NCBI GenBank assembly: GCA_947495555.1
Contig: CANLZI010000002.1
Location: forward strand, 1-64,000
Direction: 5' to 3'
Length of the DNA stretch: 64,000 bases
DNA from: an uncultured Erythrobacter sp.
Lineage (GTDB): Bacteria > Pseudomonadota > Alphaproteobacteria > Sphingomonadales > Sphingomonadaceae
Both the position numbers and the translations under genes were made by a program. A model generated the notes under the pieces. It did not search any database. It was given only the letters and a program-made list of their open reading frames with translations, and was not told where the DNA came from. Position 1 is the stretch's first letter; each line of letters begins with the position of its first letter. Shown piece after piece: positions 49,998 through 58,477 of this stretch.

Positions 49998-52205
49998 CTA
50001 TTCGTCCGACGTTACCTGAAGCCCGTCTTCGGTCAGTTCGAACCGGACCGGCACACCGTCCACTTCGGTGGTGATGATCAATCCATCCTGTTCGATGCTT
50101 AGGTTTGCCCCATTATCGCCCAGCGGAATGTCCCCAATATCCGAGATGTCGAACGGTTGGATCGGTCCGTCAGGATCTGGCCGGTCAGCTGGCTCGACTA
50201 TGGATGATCCGCTCAACGCACTGCGCATAAAGTCGCGCCAGATACGGGCGGGCAATCCGCCCCCCGTGACACCATCCAGCGGTGAATTGTCATCATTGCC
50301 GATCCACACGCCAACCACCAGTTCACCGGCATAGCCGATAAACAAAGCATCACGATAATCCTGTGTAGTGCCGGTCTTGCCAAAGTTAGCTCCAGCCAAT
50401 GTTGCCGCTTTGCCCGTGCCATCATTGATAGCCGCGCGGAGCAGACGTTCGATCCGTTGGTGTTTCAGCTGTGACAGCGCATCATCGCTTTGCGTGACCC
50501 AGTCAAACAAGCCGCCATCTTCCTCTTCCAGGAAGGCATGCGGTTTTACCGGAAAGCTGTTGGCAGCTATCCCGGCATAGGCAGAGGTCAGCTCAATCAG
50601 GCTGAGCGTGGATGTGCCCAAGGCCAGGCTGGGATCGCCCACAGGCAAGTCAGATGTGATGCCCAAATCGCGCGCGGTTTGGATCACCGCATCGCTGCCC
50701 AATTGATTGAACAATCGAACCGTTGCCACATTGCTTGAGCTGGCAAATGCATCTTCCAAAGTGATGGATTGCGAATAGCGATCATTGGCGTTGCGAGGGC
50801 GATAGCTGCCCGTTTCAATCGGCGTGTTGGTGATCGTATCGGTCGGGCTCATACCCGCATCGATGGCCGCCAGATAGGTGAACAATTTGAAGGTTGATCC
50901 CGGCTGGCGCTTGGCCTGTGTCGCCCGGTTGAAGGGGGACCGCGCGTAATCCTTCCCGCCGATCATCGCCACAACTTCGCCACTGGGACGCATGGCCACC
51001 AATGCCACTTGCGCATCACCCAAAGGAGCTCTGGCGACAACTTGGCTGGCGACAGATTGCAAGCGCGAATCCAGCGTGGTGGTCAGCGTCTGTTTGGTGT
51101 AGCTGCGCTCGCTGTCCTGCCGCGCGGTCGGCAATGCCCAGTCGGCGAAATAAGTGCCGGTCGGCAAAGTGTTGCGATTGCGCACGTCCAGCTTGGGATT
51201 GCCCAGAGCATCGGCTTCTTGCTGGGTAAGATAGCCGGCATCCACCATCGCTCCGACCACGACAGACATGCGCTGCTGCGCAAGATCATAATTGCGCGTC
51301 GGGGCTAGCCGCGATGGAGCCTTGAGCAATCCGGCCAACATGGCCGCCTGTTCCGGCTTCAGATTTTCCGGCTGGCGATAGAAATAATGCAGCGATGCAG
51401 CCCGCAGGCCATATTGATTGTCCCCAAAATACGCGTTGGACAGATAGCGCTGCAAAATCTCGTCCTTGGTCAGCCACCCTTCCAACCAGAAGGCGATCAG
51501 CATCTCGCGCGCTTTGCGGGTCAGGCTGCGCTCGGGCGTCAGAAATGTGAACTTGGCCAATTGCTGGGTAATTGTGCTGCCACCCTGCGTGGGCCCGCCG
51601 GTGGCATTGGACAATGCGGCGCGCGCCAGACCGCGCGGGTCCACACCCCAATGGCTGTAGAACCGCCGGTCCTCAATCGCCAGAAACGCCTCGACCACAT
51701 GATCGGGCAGTTTGCTGATCTCGACCGGCTGATCAACCACGGCTCCGCTGCGGGCAATCGGTGTCCCGTCAGAGGCCAGCAAAGTTATCTGCGGCGGCGC
51801 AATCGGCTCGAGCGATTTGGACAAAGGCGCGGTGAAAGCCAGCCATCCAATCGCAACAATGATCAGGAACAGGAACAGCGCGATGCCGCGAACCAGCCAG
51901 CGCCGTTTGCGGCCACGCTTGGGCGGTTCCACATCCAGCGGATAGGCCGAACGCCTGCGCCACCATTTGCGCTTGGCCTTAAGGTGGCGCGTGGGCGTCT
52001 CATCGTCGCCGAATGAGCCGCCGTCCGTTTGATCCAGGCCAAATTGCTCGTCAAAATCATCTAACGCGCTGCCATAGGGATCCTGCAAGGCATAATAGCC
52101 AGCATCATGCGCGCCGCTGCGAAGTCCCCAGCGCCTATCGCGCCGCAGACCGCCCGGCTGTTCGCCAGATTTGCGCGATGAAGAAGAACGAAACCAGCCG
52201 AACAT
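49998..52205 (-). CDS. Class A penicillin-binding protein (PBP1-type)
   Basis: A 735-residue bifunctional murein synthase. About 100 basic/acidic cytoplasmic residues precede one helix at about 105-125. The GT51 glycosyltransferase domain has Ala-Ile-Glu-Asp-Arg-Arg-Phe-Tyr-Ser-His near 175 and Gly-Gly-Ser-Thr-Ile-Thr-Gln-Gln near 208. The transpeptidase has Ser-Thr-Phe-Lys near 435, Ser-Ser-Asn near 487, and Lys-Thr-Gly near 602. The long N-terminal cytoplasmic arm and the acidic C-terminal end are features of the alphaproteobacterial group. Upstream lies the perfect palindrome at 52231. Confidence 0.95.
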   Translation of the reverse strand: MFGWFRSSSSRKSGEQPGGLRRDRRWGLRSGAHDAGYYALQDPYGSALDDFDEQFGLDQTDGGSFGDDETPTRHLKAKRKWWRRRSAYPLDVEPPKRGRKRRWLVRGIALFLFLIIVAIGWLAFTAPLSKSLEPIAPPQITLLASDGTPIARSGAVVDQPVEISKLPDHVVEAFLAIEDRRFYSHWGVDPRGLARAALSNATGGPTQGGSTITQQLAKFTFLTPERSLTRKAREMLIAFWLEGWLTKDEILQRYLSNAYFGDNQYGLRAASLHYFYRQPENLKPEQAAMLAGLLKAPSRLAPTRNYDLAQQRMSVVVGAMVDAGYLTQQEADALGNPKLDVRNRNTLPTGTYFADWALPTARQDSERSYTKQTLTTTLDSRLQSVASQVVARAPLGDAQVALVAMRPSGEVVAMIGGKDYARSPFNRATQAKRQPGSTFKLFTYLAAIDAGMSPTDTITNTPIETGSYRPRNANDRYSQSITLEDAFASSSNVATVRLFNQLGSDAVIQTARDLGITSDLPVGDPSLALGTSTLSLIELTSAYAGIAANSFPVKPHAFLEEEDGGLFDWVTQSDDALSQLKHQRIERLLRAAINDGTGKAATLAGANFGKTGTTQDYRDALFIGYAGELVVGVWIGNDDNSPLDGVTGGGLPARIWRDFMRSALSGSSIVEPADRPDPDGPIQPFDISDIGDIPLGDNGANLSIEQDGLIITTEVDGVPVRFELTEDGLQVTSDE

Positions 52206-52230
52206 TATTAGTGTGTTAGCAGACTATGAC

Positions 52231-52244
52231 ACTTGCGCGCAAGT
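52231..52244. promoter_or_regulatory. Perfect 14-base palindrome upstream of the PBP gene
   Basis: ACTTGCGCGCAAGT reads the same on both strands and lies 26 bases before the PBP start, downstream of cobS. It could be an operator or part of a weak transcription barrier together with the nearby CGGGG/CCCCG hairpin (52256-52272). No known consensus fits. Confidence 0.45.
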
Positions 52245-52298
52245 CGGCAACTCGCCGGGGCTTACCACCCCGACAGCTTGCGGACATGCGGTGCTTGC

Positions 52299-53291
52299 TC
52301 AGCTGGCGTTGGATGCGCTGGTGGGCAGGTCTTCGTCAAACACGCGCTGGTAATATTCGCTTACCAAGGTGCGCTCGGCCTCGTCACATTTGTTGAGGAA
52401 TGACAGGCGGAAACCAAATCCAACTGAATTGAATATTTCCGAGTTCTGCGCCCAGGTCATCACCGTTCGCGGGCTCATTACGGTGGAGATATCTCCATTC
52501 ATAAAGCCCTGGCGCGTCAGCGAGGCCACCTTGATCATATTCGCAATGGTTGCGTCATCGGTATCGGGTGCTTTCGACTTGACGATGTCGAGCTCGGTCT
52601 CGGGCGCAAGATAATTGAGCGCCACCACGATGTTCCAACGGTCCATCTGCGCTTGGTTGATCGCCTGTGTGCCGTGGTACAATCCGCTGGTATCGCCCAG
52701 ACCAACAGTGTTGCTGGTCGCGAACAAGCGGAAGTGTTTGTCCGGCGTGATCACCTTGTTTTGATCGAGCAAGGTCAGCGCACCTTGAGCCTCCAGCACG
52801 CGCTGGATCACGAACATCACATCGGGACGGCCCGCATCATATTCGTCAAACGTCAGCGCCACAGGATGCTGCAATGCCCAAGGAAGGATGCCTTCCTTAA
52901 ACTCGGTAACTTGCAATCCGTCTTTCAATACAATCGCATCGCGCCCGACCAAATCGATCCGGCTGATATGCGCATCCAGATTGACCCGAACGCTGGGCCA
53001 TTTCAGGCGCGCGGCGACTTGCTCAATGTGGGTGGATTTACCCGTGCCGTGATAGCCCTGCACCAGAACCCGGCGATTGTGGGCAAAGCCTGCCAGAATG
53101 GCCAGGGTGGTTTCCGGGTCGAACACATAGGATTTGTCGAGGTCAGGCACGCGTTCATCGGCCAGACTGAAGGCGGGAACCTGCCAGTCAATATCGATGC
53201 CGAACGTGTCGCGCACGTCGATCGTGGTATCAGGCTCGGGGAAGAGTGTTTTCTCCGTGCCGTCGAAATCGGATTCCATTAAGCTTGCCAT
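52299..53291 (-). CDS. cobS: CobS-type AAA+ ATPase (cobaltochelatase subunit-like)
   Basis: A 330-residue AAA+ protein. Walker A is Gly-Tyr-His-Gly-Thr-Gly-Lys-Ser-Thr near residue 79 and Walker B Ala-Leu-Thr-Phe-Asp-Glu-Tyr-Asp near 145. The N-terminus [11 protein letters not shown] near 29 is the CobS signature. In aerobic B12 makers it forms the cobaltochelatase with CobT and CobN. cobT is not adjacent here: the next gene on this strand is the PBP. A role as a MoxR-like chaperone ATPase outside cobalamin synthesis is possible. Confidence 0.92.
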   Translation of the reverse strand: MASLMESDFDGTEKTLFPEPDTTIDVRDTFGIDIDWQVPAFSLADERVPDLDKSYVFDPETTLAILAGFAHNRRVLVQGYHGTGKSTHIEQVAARLKWPSVRVNLDAHISRIDLVGRDAIVLKDGLQVTEFKEGILPWALQHPVALTFDEYDAGRPDVMFVIQRVLEAQGALTLLDQNKVITPDKHFRLFATSNTVGLGDTSGLYHGTQAINQAQMDRWNIVVALNYLAPETELDIVKSKAPDTDDATIANMIKVASLTRQGFMNGDISTVMSPRTVMTWAQNSEIFNSVGFGFRLSFLNKCDEAERTLVSEYYQRVFDEDLPTSASNAS

Positions 53292-53395
53292 CGAAGGTCG
53301 GATTAGACTGGCTTTTGCCTCGCTGCAAGCAAGACTGACCCGCTTATTTCGCTAGTGCTCCATTTTTGCACAGCGCCGGGTGAGCTGGGTGCATC

Positions 53396-54064
53396 TTACG
53401 ATCGAACATCGCTCAAATGGTGGCTCTTGGTCCAAAGCGTGGCTCCGCCAGCACCAGCCGCCAGATAAATCGCAAATCCATCGGGCAAACGCAGCCAGTC
53501 GTGTTGGCCATAGACCAGCCCCTGCCATTCCAACGAACCGTCGAGCACCAAAACTTCGTGCCCGCCATCGCTTGTCCATTGCTGACGGTGGCCCGCTGAC
53601 CATTTTTCCAAACCGACTTTCTCGAGATCATTCTGGAACAATTCAGCCTGGGCAATGCCTTGATCGGTTTGCGGAAGGTCTCGCGATATCTGCCCTAGGT
53701 CTCGCGTCATCTGCACATCGTCTCGCGGATCGAATTGCCACAGTTTCACAAAGATTGTGCAGCCCTTTTCCGAAGCTGGGATATGCTGCGTCGCGGGTGG
53801 ATTGCGAACGTAGGAACCCGCCGGATAGTCGCCATGCTCATCTTGAAACACGCCTTCCAGAACGATGAATTCTTCGCCCCCATCATGGGTGTGCTGGGCA
53901 AAGTGGCTGCCGGGCGAATAGCGCACAATCGAGGTTGCGCGGGCGACTTCTTCTCCAACACGGTCGAGCATGCGGCGGTCCACACCGGGCATCGGAGAGG
54001 CCACCCAATCGATAGCATTTGTGTGTACCGCAATTGGTTCAGAGAAATTGGCATTGATGCGCAT
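53396..54064 (-). CDS. Bicupin (ChrR-type cupin) protein
   Basis: A 222-residue protein with two cupin domains. In the first, Gly-Ser-His-Phe-Ala-Gln-His-Thr-His-Asp-Gly-Gly-Glu-Glu-Phe-Ile-Val-Leu-Glu-Gly holds the full HxH...E ligand set near 55-72, with a further His in Pro-Ala-Thr-Gln-His. The second domain (about 155-222) is degenerate. It resembles the cupin part of ChrR-type anti-sigma factors but lacks the N-terminal anti-sigma zinc motif. The start at 54064 is chosen from family length. It is divergent from a TetR gene across facing repeats (54134-54193), so it is very likely under that regulator. Confidence 0.86.
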   Translation of the reverse strand: MRINANFSEPIAVHTNAIDWVASPMPGVDRRMLDRVGEEVARATSIVRYSPGSHFAQHTHDGGEEFIVLEGVFQDEHGDYPAGSYVRNPPATQHIPASEKGCTIFVKLWQFDPRDDVQMTRDLGQISRDLPQTDQGIAQAELFQNDLEKVGLEKWSAGHRQQWTSDGGHEVLVLDGSLEWQGLVYGQHDWLRLPDGFAIYLAAGAGGATLWTKSHHLSDVRS

Positions 54065-54133
54065 ATCGTTTTGATTCCCTGCGATTATTGCGGCGAACAC
54101 GTCTCCTGCCAGAATAGGCGTTTACGCGGCTCC

Positions 54134-54193
54134 CTATCAATAGGTAGGTTTACATAAGCCTTGCGCAATTCATGTCAACCTACTAGTCGGTAG
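54134..54193. promoter_or_regulatory. Facing 20-base repeats between cupin and TetR genes
   Basis: CTATCAATAGGTAGGTTTAC (54134-54153) and the reverse complement of 54174-54193 (CTACCGACTAGTAGGTTGAC) agree at 14 of 20 positions, with GTAGGTT and AC conserved. The copies face each other across 20 bases. The right copy ends 4 bases before the TetR ATG, and the left lies 70 bases before the cupin start. This fits a two-site operator for autoregulation and control of the cupin gene. Confidence 0.75.
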
Positions 54194-54197
54194 AGAT

Positions 54198-54764
54198 ATG
54201 AACACACGCGATCACCTTGTCGATCTGGGCGAAGCGGCCATGCGCCAAAATGGCTATGGCGGATTCAGCTATGCGCATCTGGCAAAGCAGGCCGGTATTC
54301 GCAAAGCGAGCATCCACCACCACTTTCCGGCCAAGGCTGATCTTGGGCTGGCCGTGCTCGATCGATACGCCGATCGGTTGGTGACAGTGCTGAACGATAT
54401 CAAGTCAACATCGCGCACTGGCGCCCAAGCGCTGCAAGCCTGCGTGACATTATACCGAACCGCGCTGGATGATAGCGACGGCATGTGCCTATGCAGCGCG
54501 CTGGCGGCGGATCGTTCCATTCTGACAGAGCCGATGCAGCAAATGTTGGACCGGGCCAATCGCAAGGTTATCGCGTGGCTTGAATCGATTTTGCTGCTGG
54601 GTCGACAAGATCGCAGCATTGTGGTTCCCGGCCTGCCAGCCGATGATGCGGTGGCGGTACTCGCCCAATTGCAGGGCGCACAATTGCTGGCCAAGGCGAG
54701 CGGCGATGTGGCTTTGTTCAATACGGCAATGTCATCGATACAGGCCCGCATGTCACGCAGCTGA
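54198..54764 (+). CDS. TetR-family regulator
   Basis: A 188-residue TetR-type repressor. The helix-turn-helix is at about 24-45, with Phe-Ser-Tyr-Ala-His-Leu-Ala-Lys-Gln-Ala-Gly-Ile and Ser-Ile-His-His-His-Phe-Pro. The ligand domain has two Cys (Met-Cys-Leu-Cys-Ser-Ala near 95-97), which could make it thiol- or aldehyde-responsive in the manner of NemR/AcuR regulators; that is inference. It is divergent from the bicupin and followed by an MpaB-like gene after 54 bases. Confidence 0.9.
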   Translation: MNTRDHLVDLGEAAMRQNGYGGFSYAHLAKQAGIRKASIHHHFPAKADLGLAVLDRYADRLVTVLNDIKSTSRTGAQALQACVTLYRTALDDSDGMCLCSALAADRSILTEPMQQMLDRANRKVIAWLESILLLGRQDRSIVVPGLPADDAVAVLAQLQGAQLLAKASGDVALFNTAMSSIQARMSRS

Positions 54765-54818
54765 TCGGTGCCCTGATCTGTACTGGCATAGGTCGACCAT
54801 TGCGCTTACATTGTCAGC

Positions 54819-55661
54819 ATGGCCCTGCCCGATCCCATCGAAACCATTCGTGAGACACTGGTCGACCAGGTGCGCAACGTGTTCAACGATGTGGAAAATG
54901 GCCAGCAGCCTGTACCGCCATCTGATGATGCCTTGTTCGGAAAAGACTCGCCCATCCGCTTGGTCCATGCCGATCTGGTGGGGATGATGGTAGGCGGCGT
55001 ACGCAGCCTGCTGCTCCAGATGCTGCATCCCCATGCCTTGCAAGGCGTACTGGACCATTCCAACTTTCGCGAAGACATGCATGGCCGCCTTCGCAGGACC
55101 GCGCGCTTTATCGCAGTGACAACTTTTGGCCACCGCGATGACGCAACCAAAATGATCGAGCGCGTAAACCGCATTCACGCGCGAGTGAACGGCACTCTGC
55201 CAGGGGGACAGCCATATTCCGCAACCGACCCGCGAACCTTGGCATGGGTCCATGTGGTAGAAGCCACCAGCTTTCTGGCGGCCTATCTGCGCCATGTTAG
55301 GCCCGATATGCCCGGGCATTTGCAGGACGAATACTATCGCCAATTTGCGGTAATTGCGCGCGCTTTGGGGGCCGATCCTGTGCCAATCAACCGGCAGGAG
55401 GCAGAAGCCCTGTTCCGCGACTTTCGCAGCGAGTTGGCAACTTCACCCCAAGCCCGCGAGGTCGCCAATTTGGTGCTGACCCAGCGGCCTAAGGGCGCCC
55501 CGCCCGCTGTCCAATCCATGTTGGGCGGAGAGGCAGTGGCCATGCTGCCCAGCTTTGCCCGATCCATGCTGGACCTTGAACGCCCCGGCCTGTTGGCTTT
55601 GCCTGGACGGGCCGCAACATGGGGCATGGGCAAGACCTTGCGCTGGGCATTTCGACAGTAG
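54819..55661 (+). CDS. MpaB-like oxygenase (DUF2236)
   Basis: A 280-residue helical protein of the DUF2236/MpaB family, related to latex-clearing proteins and fungal MpaB oxygenases. The conserved segments are Met-Leu-His-Pro-His-Ala near residue 67, Arg-Val-Asn-Arg-Ile-His-Ala-Arg-Val near 115 and Trp-Val-His-Val-Val-Glu-Ala near 142, with His residues that may bind haem b. It has no signal peptide. The substrate is unknown. It lies in the TetR-MpaB-DUF1428-GST run. Confidence 0.87.
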   Translation: MALPDPIETIRETLVDQVRNVFNDVENGQQPVPPSDDALFGKDSPIRLVHADLVGMMVGGVRSLLLQMLHPHALQGVLDHSNFREDMHGRLRRTARFIAVTTFGHRDDATKMIERVNRIHARVNGTLPGGQPYSATDPRTLAWVHVVEATSFLAAYLRHVRPDMPGHLQDEYYRQFAVIARALGADPVPINRQEAEALFRDFRSELATSPQAREVANLVLTQRPKGAPPAVQSMLGGEAVAMLPSFARSMLDLERPGLLALPGRAATWGMGKTLRWAFRQ

Positions 55662-55718
55662 CACCTCGATTTTGTCACAATCGCGGAGCATAATCGGTCG
55701 ACCAATAGGAGAGACAAG

Positions 55719-56075
55719 ATGTATGTAATGGGTGTTGTGCTCGCCGTGCCAGAAGGCAACAAATCTGAATATTTAGCCATGGCCAAGGATATGGGCGAGA
55801 TATTCATGGATCATGGCGCGATTGAAGTTCTTGAAAACTGGGAAGCCGACGTCCCCGATGGCGAAAACACCGATCTTCGCAAGGCGGTCGCCGCCGAAGA
55901 AGGTGAGAAAATTGTATTCTCTTGGGCCATCTTCGCCAGCAAAGAGGCGTGCGACAAAGCGCATGAGGATATGATGCAGGATGAACGAATGAAACACACC
56001 CCTTCATCCATGCCGTTTGATGGCAAGCGCATGATTATGGGCGGATTTGAGAATATTTATGCAGCAGGAAGGTAA
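55719..56075 (+). CDS. DUF1428 protein
   Basis: A 118-residue protein of the DUF1428 family, a dimeric alpha/beta barrel related to the ABM fold. The family ends with Met-Pro-Phe-Asp-Gly-Lys-Arg-Met-Ile-Met-Gly-Gly-Phe, seen here near residue 98. Trp-Glu-Ala-Asp-Val-Pro-Asp-Gly near 41 is also typical. The role is unknown. It follows the MpaB-like gene by 57 bases and precedes the GST by 10, so it is probably part of one detoxification unit. Confidence 0.88.
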   Translation: MYVMGVVLAVPEGNKSEYLAMAKDMGEIFMDHGAIEVLENWEADVPDGENTDLRKAVAAEEGEKIVFSWAIFASKEACDKAHEDMMQDERMKHTPSSMPFDGKRMIMGGFENIYAAGR

Positions 56076-56085
56076 GGTCTGACTT

Positions 56086-56709
56086 ATGGCCGATTTCACA
56101 TTCTACACTGTCGCCATGAGCCGCGGCCAGATTGCCCGCTGGGCCTTGCACGAGGCAGGTGCGGATTACGATCAAGTGGTGTTCGATTGGGCAACGCGTC
56201 CGGATGATTTTGTGAATATCAATCCGATGAACAAGGTACCTACTCTGGTCCACCATCATGGTGATCATGACCATGTCGTGACCGAGGCGGCGGCGATCTG
56301 TCACTATCTGGCAGAGACCCATCCCGATGCTGGCCTGCTACCCGATGCGCACGAAAGCGCTGCCTATTTCCGTTGGCTGTTTTTTGCCGCCGGTCCGCTG
56401 GAACAAGCCGTGATTGCCAAGGCGATGGATTGGGAGGTGCCACCCGAACGCGCTGGCATGGCCGGATTTGGATCGCTGGATCTTGCCCTGTCGGCGATGG
56501 AAGGTTGGCTGTGCGACAATGATTATGTCTGCGGAGAGCGCTTCACCATGGCCGATGTCTATGTCGGCAGTCAGTTTATCTGGGGTCTACGGTTTGGATC
56601 AATTCCCGATACGCCAGCCTTCAAGGCTTATGTTGAACGTTGCACCGCCCGCCCGGCCTATTCTGAGGCCAATGCAATCGATGCAAAGCTGATCGAGGAA
56701 GCCAGCTAA
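56086..56709 (+). CDS. Glutathione S-transferase family protein
   Basis: A 207-residue GST with an N-terminal thioredoxin-like domain (Phe-Tyr-Thr-Val-Ala-Met-Ser-Arg-Gly-Gln near residues 6-15, with Ser as the likely catalytic residue; Asn-Lys-Val-Pro-Thr-Leu near 48) and a C-terminal helical domain with Phe-Thr-Met-Ala-Asp-Val-Tyr-Val near 153. It uses glutathione, which gshA elsewhere in the window helps to make. Last gene of the accessory run before the converging DnaJ-like gene. Confidence 0.9.
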   Translation: MADFTFYTVAMSRGQIARWALHEAGADYDQVVFDWATRPDDFVNINPMNKVPTLVHHHGDHDHVVTEAAAICHYLAETHPDAGLLPDAHESAAYFRWLFFAAGPLEQAVIAKAMDWEVPPERAGMAGFGSLDLALSAMEGWLCDNDYVCGERFTMADVYVGSQFIWGLRFGSIPDTPAFKAYVERCTARPAYSEANAIDAKLIEEAS

Positions 56710-56718
56710 GCTGCTCAA

Positions 56719-57324
56719 TCAGGTGAACACGCGGCTCTTGCGCAGCAATTGATAGGCTTCAACAATGGTGGTCAGACGCTCTTCAAATTGGCGATCTCCG
56801 CCATTGCGATCAGGGTGATAGCGCCGGACCAGATCAGAATAGCGCCGCCGCAATTTGCGCAAATCGGTGTTGAGGCCGAGCCCCATGGTCTCCAACGCTT
56901 GCGCCTCTTCACGCGAAAAGCGACCATCGGCAAAGGCAGCATGGGCCGTTTCCACCTCGCGTTGCGCGCGCGATTTGATCCCGGCAACGCGGGCCCCGAT
57001 CGCGTCCAGCGGATCGTCAAAATCAGCCCAGCGCGGCATGCCATCAACCCCGGCAGTTGGTTTGAAAGACGGGCTTTCCGATGCCCAACCCGCAGCCGGA
57101 GACTGCGCGGACAAAATCTCGTCGGCACTCATCCCTTCAAACCAGTCATAACCGGAATTGAACTCGCGCACATGTTCAAGGCAAAACCAGCGGTATTGTC
57201 CCGGACCATCAAACCCGCTGGGACGATGGCCGGGCGCGCGGAATTCGCCCTCTTCACCGCAGTTGGGATATTCACATTGCTGACCCGGGTTTTCGACCCT
57301 TCCATGAAACTTACTGCTGCGCAT
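56719..57324 (-). CDS. DnaJ-domain protein
   Basis: A 201-residue protein with a C-terminal J domain: Arg-Arg-Tyr-His-Pro-Asp-Arg-Asn-Gly-Gly near 167-176 carries the HPD motif. The N-terminal half has Cys-Glu-Tyr-Pro-Asn-Cys near residue 17-22 and a third Cys in Trp-Phe-Cys-Leu-Glu-His near 48, a probable zinc site. This form is typical of alphaproteobacteria and normally stands beside bolA and cobS. bolA is divergent, with 51 bases between the starts; cobS is separated by the accessory block. Confidence 0.9.
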   Translation of the reverse strand: MRSSKFHGRVENPGQQCEYPNCGEEGEFRAPGHRPSGFDGPGQYRWFCLEHVREFNSGYDWFEGMSADEILSAQSPAAGWASESPSFKPTAGVDGMPRWADFDDPLDAIGARVAGIKSRAQREVETAHAAFADGRFSREEAQALETMGLGLNTDLRKLRRRYSDLVRRYHPDRNGGDRQFEERLTTIVEAYQLLRKSRVFT

Positions 57325-57375
57325 AAGCCATAAACAATGGGGACAAGCAGGCAAAATGCCAATAGGAAGGCCCCC

Positions 57376-57648
57376 ATGACCGGAACAATTGCACAAGAAA
57401 TGAAGAGTCTGCTGGAAGATGCTTTGGCGCCCGAAAGCTTGGAAATTATCAACGACAGCGCGCAACACCATGGCCATGCTGGCGATGATGGCAGTGGCGA
57501 ATCGCATTTTACATTGGTGGTTTGCTCGGCCGCATTTGCGGGAAAAAACCGCTTGCAACGCCAACGCATGGTGATCGCTGCATTGGGTGATATCGTTGGC
57601 GAGAGAGTTCACGCCGTCGCCATCAAAGCCTCGGCACCAGGCGAATAA
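57376..57648 (+). CDS. BolA-family protein
   Basis: A 90-residue BolA-like protein, a partner of monothiol glutaredoxins in Fe-S cluster transfer and iron signalling. Phe-Thr-Leu-Val-Val-Cys-Ser near 41 and His-Ala-Val-Ala-Ile-Lys-Ala near 80 are in place, and the conserved invariant-His region near the C-terminus is seen. It is divergent from the DnaJ-like gene and precedes the SDR gene by 16 bases. Confidence 0.9.
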   Translation: MTGTIAQEMKSLLEDALAPESLEIINDSAQHHGHAGDDGSGESHFTLVVCSAAFAGKNRLQRQRMVIAALGDIVGERVHAVAIKASAPGE

Positions 57649-57664
57649 AGTCGGAGAATGAAAT

Positions 57665-58477
57665 ATGAGTGAGAACGCACAGACCGTCTGGATCACCGGC
57701 GGATCGTCCGGAATTGGCGCTGCCTTGGCCAGAGATTGGGCCGCGCGCGGTGCCAATATCATCCTGTCGGGCAGAGACCGCGAACGGTTGGAAGCCGTAG
57801 CGGCAGATTGCGGCGAGTGTTTGATCCTGCCGTTTGACGTGCGTGACGATGCGGCGCTGGCGGATGCCGCAGCGCAGGCGATTGCATGGAAAGGCGGCGT
57901 CGATGTAGCAGTGGCCAATGCCGGCATTTCGCAACGCAGCCAGGCCTTGAAGACAGATATGCAGGTCTATCGCGACATCATTGAAATTGACCTGACCGCG
58001 CAGATTGCTTTCACCCAATCGCTGATCGGCCATATGGCTGAGCGCGGTAGCGGGTCGCTGCTGTTTATCTCCTCCATTGCAGGCAAGGTCGGCGTACCGA
58101 TGCGCACTGCCTACAGCGCGGCGAAGTTCGGATTGGCGGGCTATGCTGATGCTTTGCGCGCGGAGCTATCGCAAAAAGGTGTCAGCGTTCACGTAATCTA
58201 TCCCGGATCGATTGCGACCGACGTTGCCCGCAATGCATTGACCTCTGACGGGACCAAACGTGGTCGTTCAGACAGGGTTATCGACGAGGGTATTCAGCCA
58301 GCCGATGCAGCCAAGACCATGATCGATGCGGTCTCCAAGGGAGAGCGCGAAATCATCGTGGCCGAGGGGATGGAATTGGGCATGGGCGAGATGCGCCGCA
58401 CGCCCGATGCTCTATTCGATCAGGTCGCCGAAATGGTCGCCCAGGGCTATATCGAGAAGATGGAAGCTGCGGGCTAA
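57665..58477 (+). CDS. Short-chain dehydrogenase/reductase
   Basis: A 270-residue classical-length SDR. The cofactor motif Thr-Gly-Gly-Ser-Ser-Gly-Ile-Gly is at 10-17, Ala-Asn-Ala-Gly near 87, the catalytic Ser in Ile-Ser-Ser-Ile-Ala-Gly near 140, and Tyr-Ser-Ala-Ala-Lys near 153. Gly-Arg-Asp-Arg near 37 suggests NADPH use. The tail resembles the DHRS7B/SDR34 group acting on lipids or hydroxysteroids, but the substrate is unknown. It converges on the DUF2332 gene with a 4-base overlap. Confidence 0.92.
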   Translation: MSENAQTVWITGGSSGIGAALARDWAARGANIILSGRDRERLEAVAADCGECLILPFDVRDDAALADAAAQAIAWKGGVDVAVANAGISQRSQALKTDMQVYRDIIEIDLTAQIAFTQSLIGHMAERGSGSLLFISSIAGKVGVPMRTAYSAAKFGLAGYADALRAELSQKGVSVHVIYPGSIATDVARNALTSDGTKRGRSDRVIDEGIQPADAAKTMIDAVSKGEREIIVAEGMELGMGEMRRTPDALFDQVAEMVAQGYIEKMEAAG

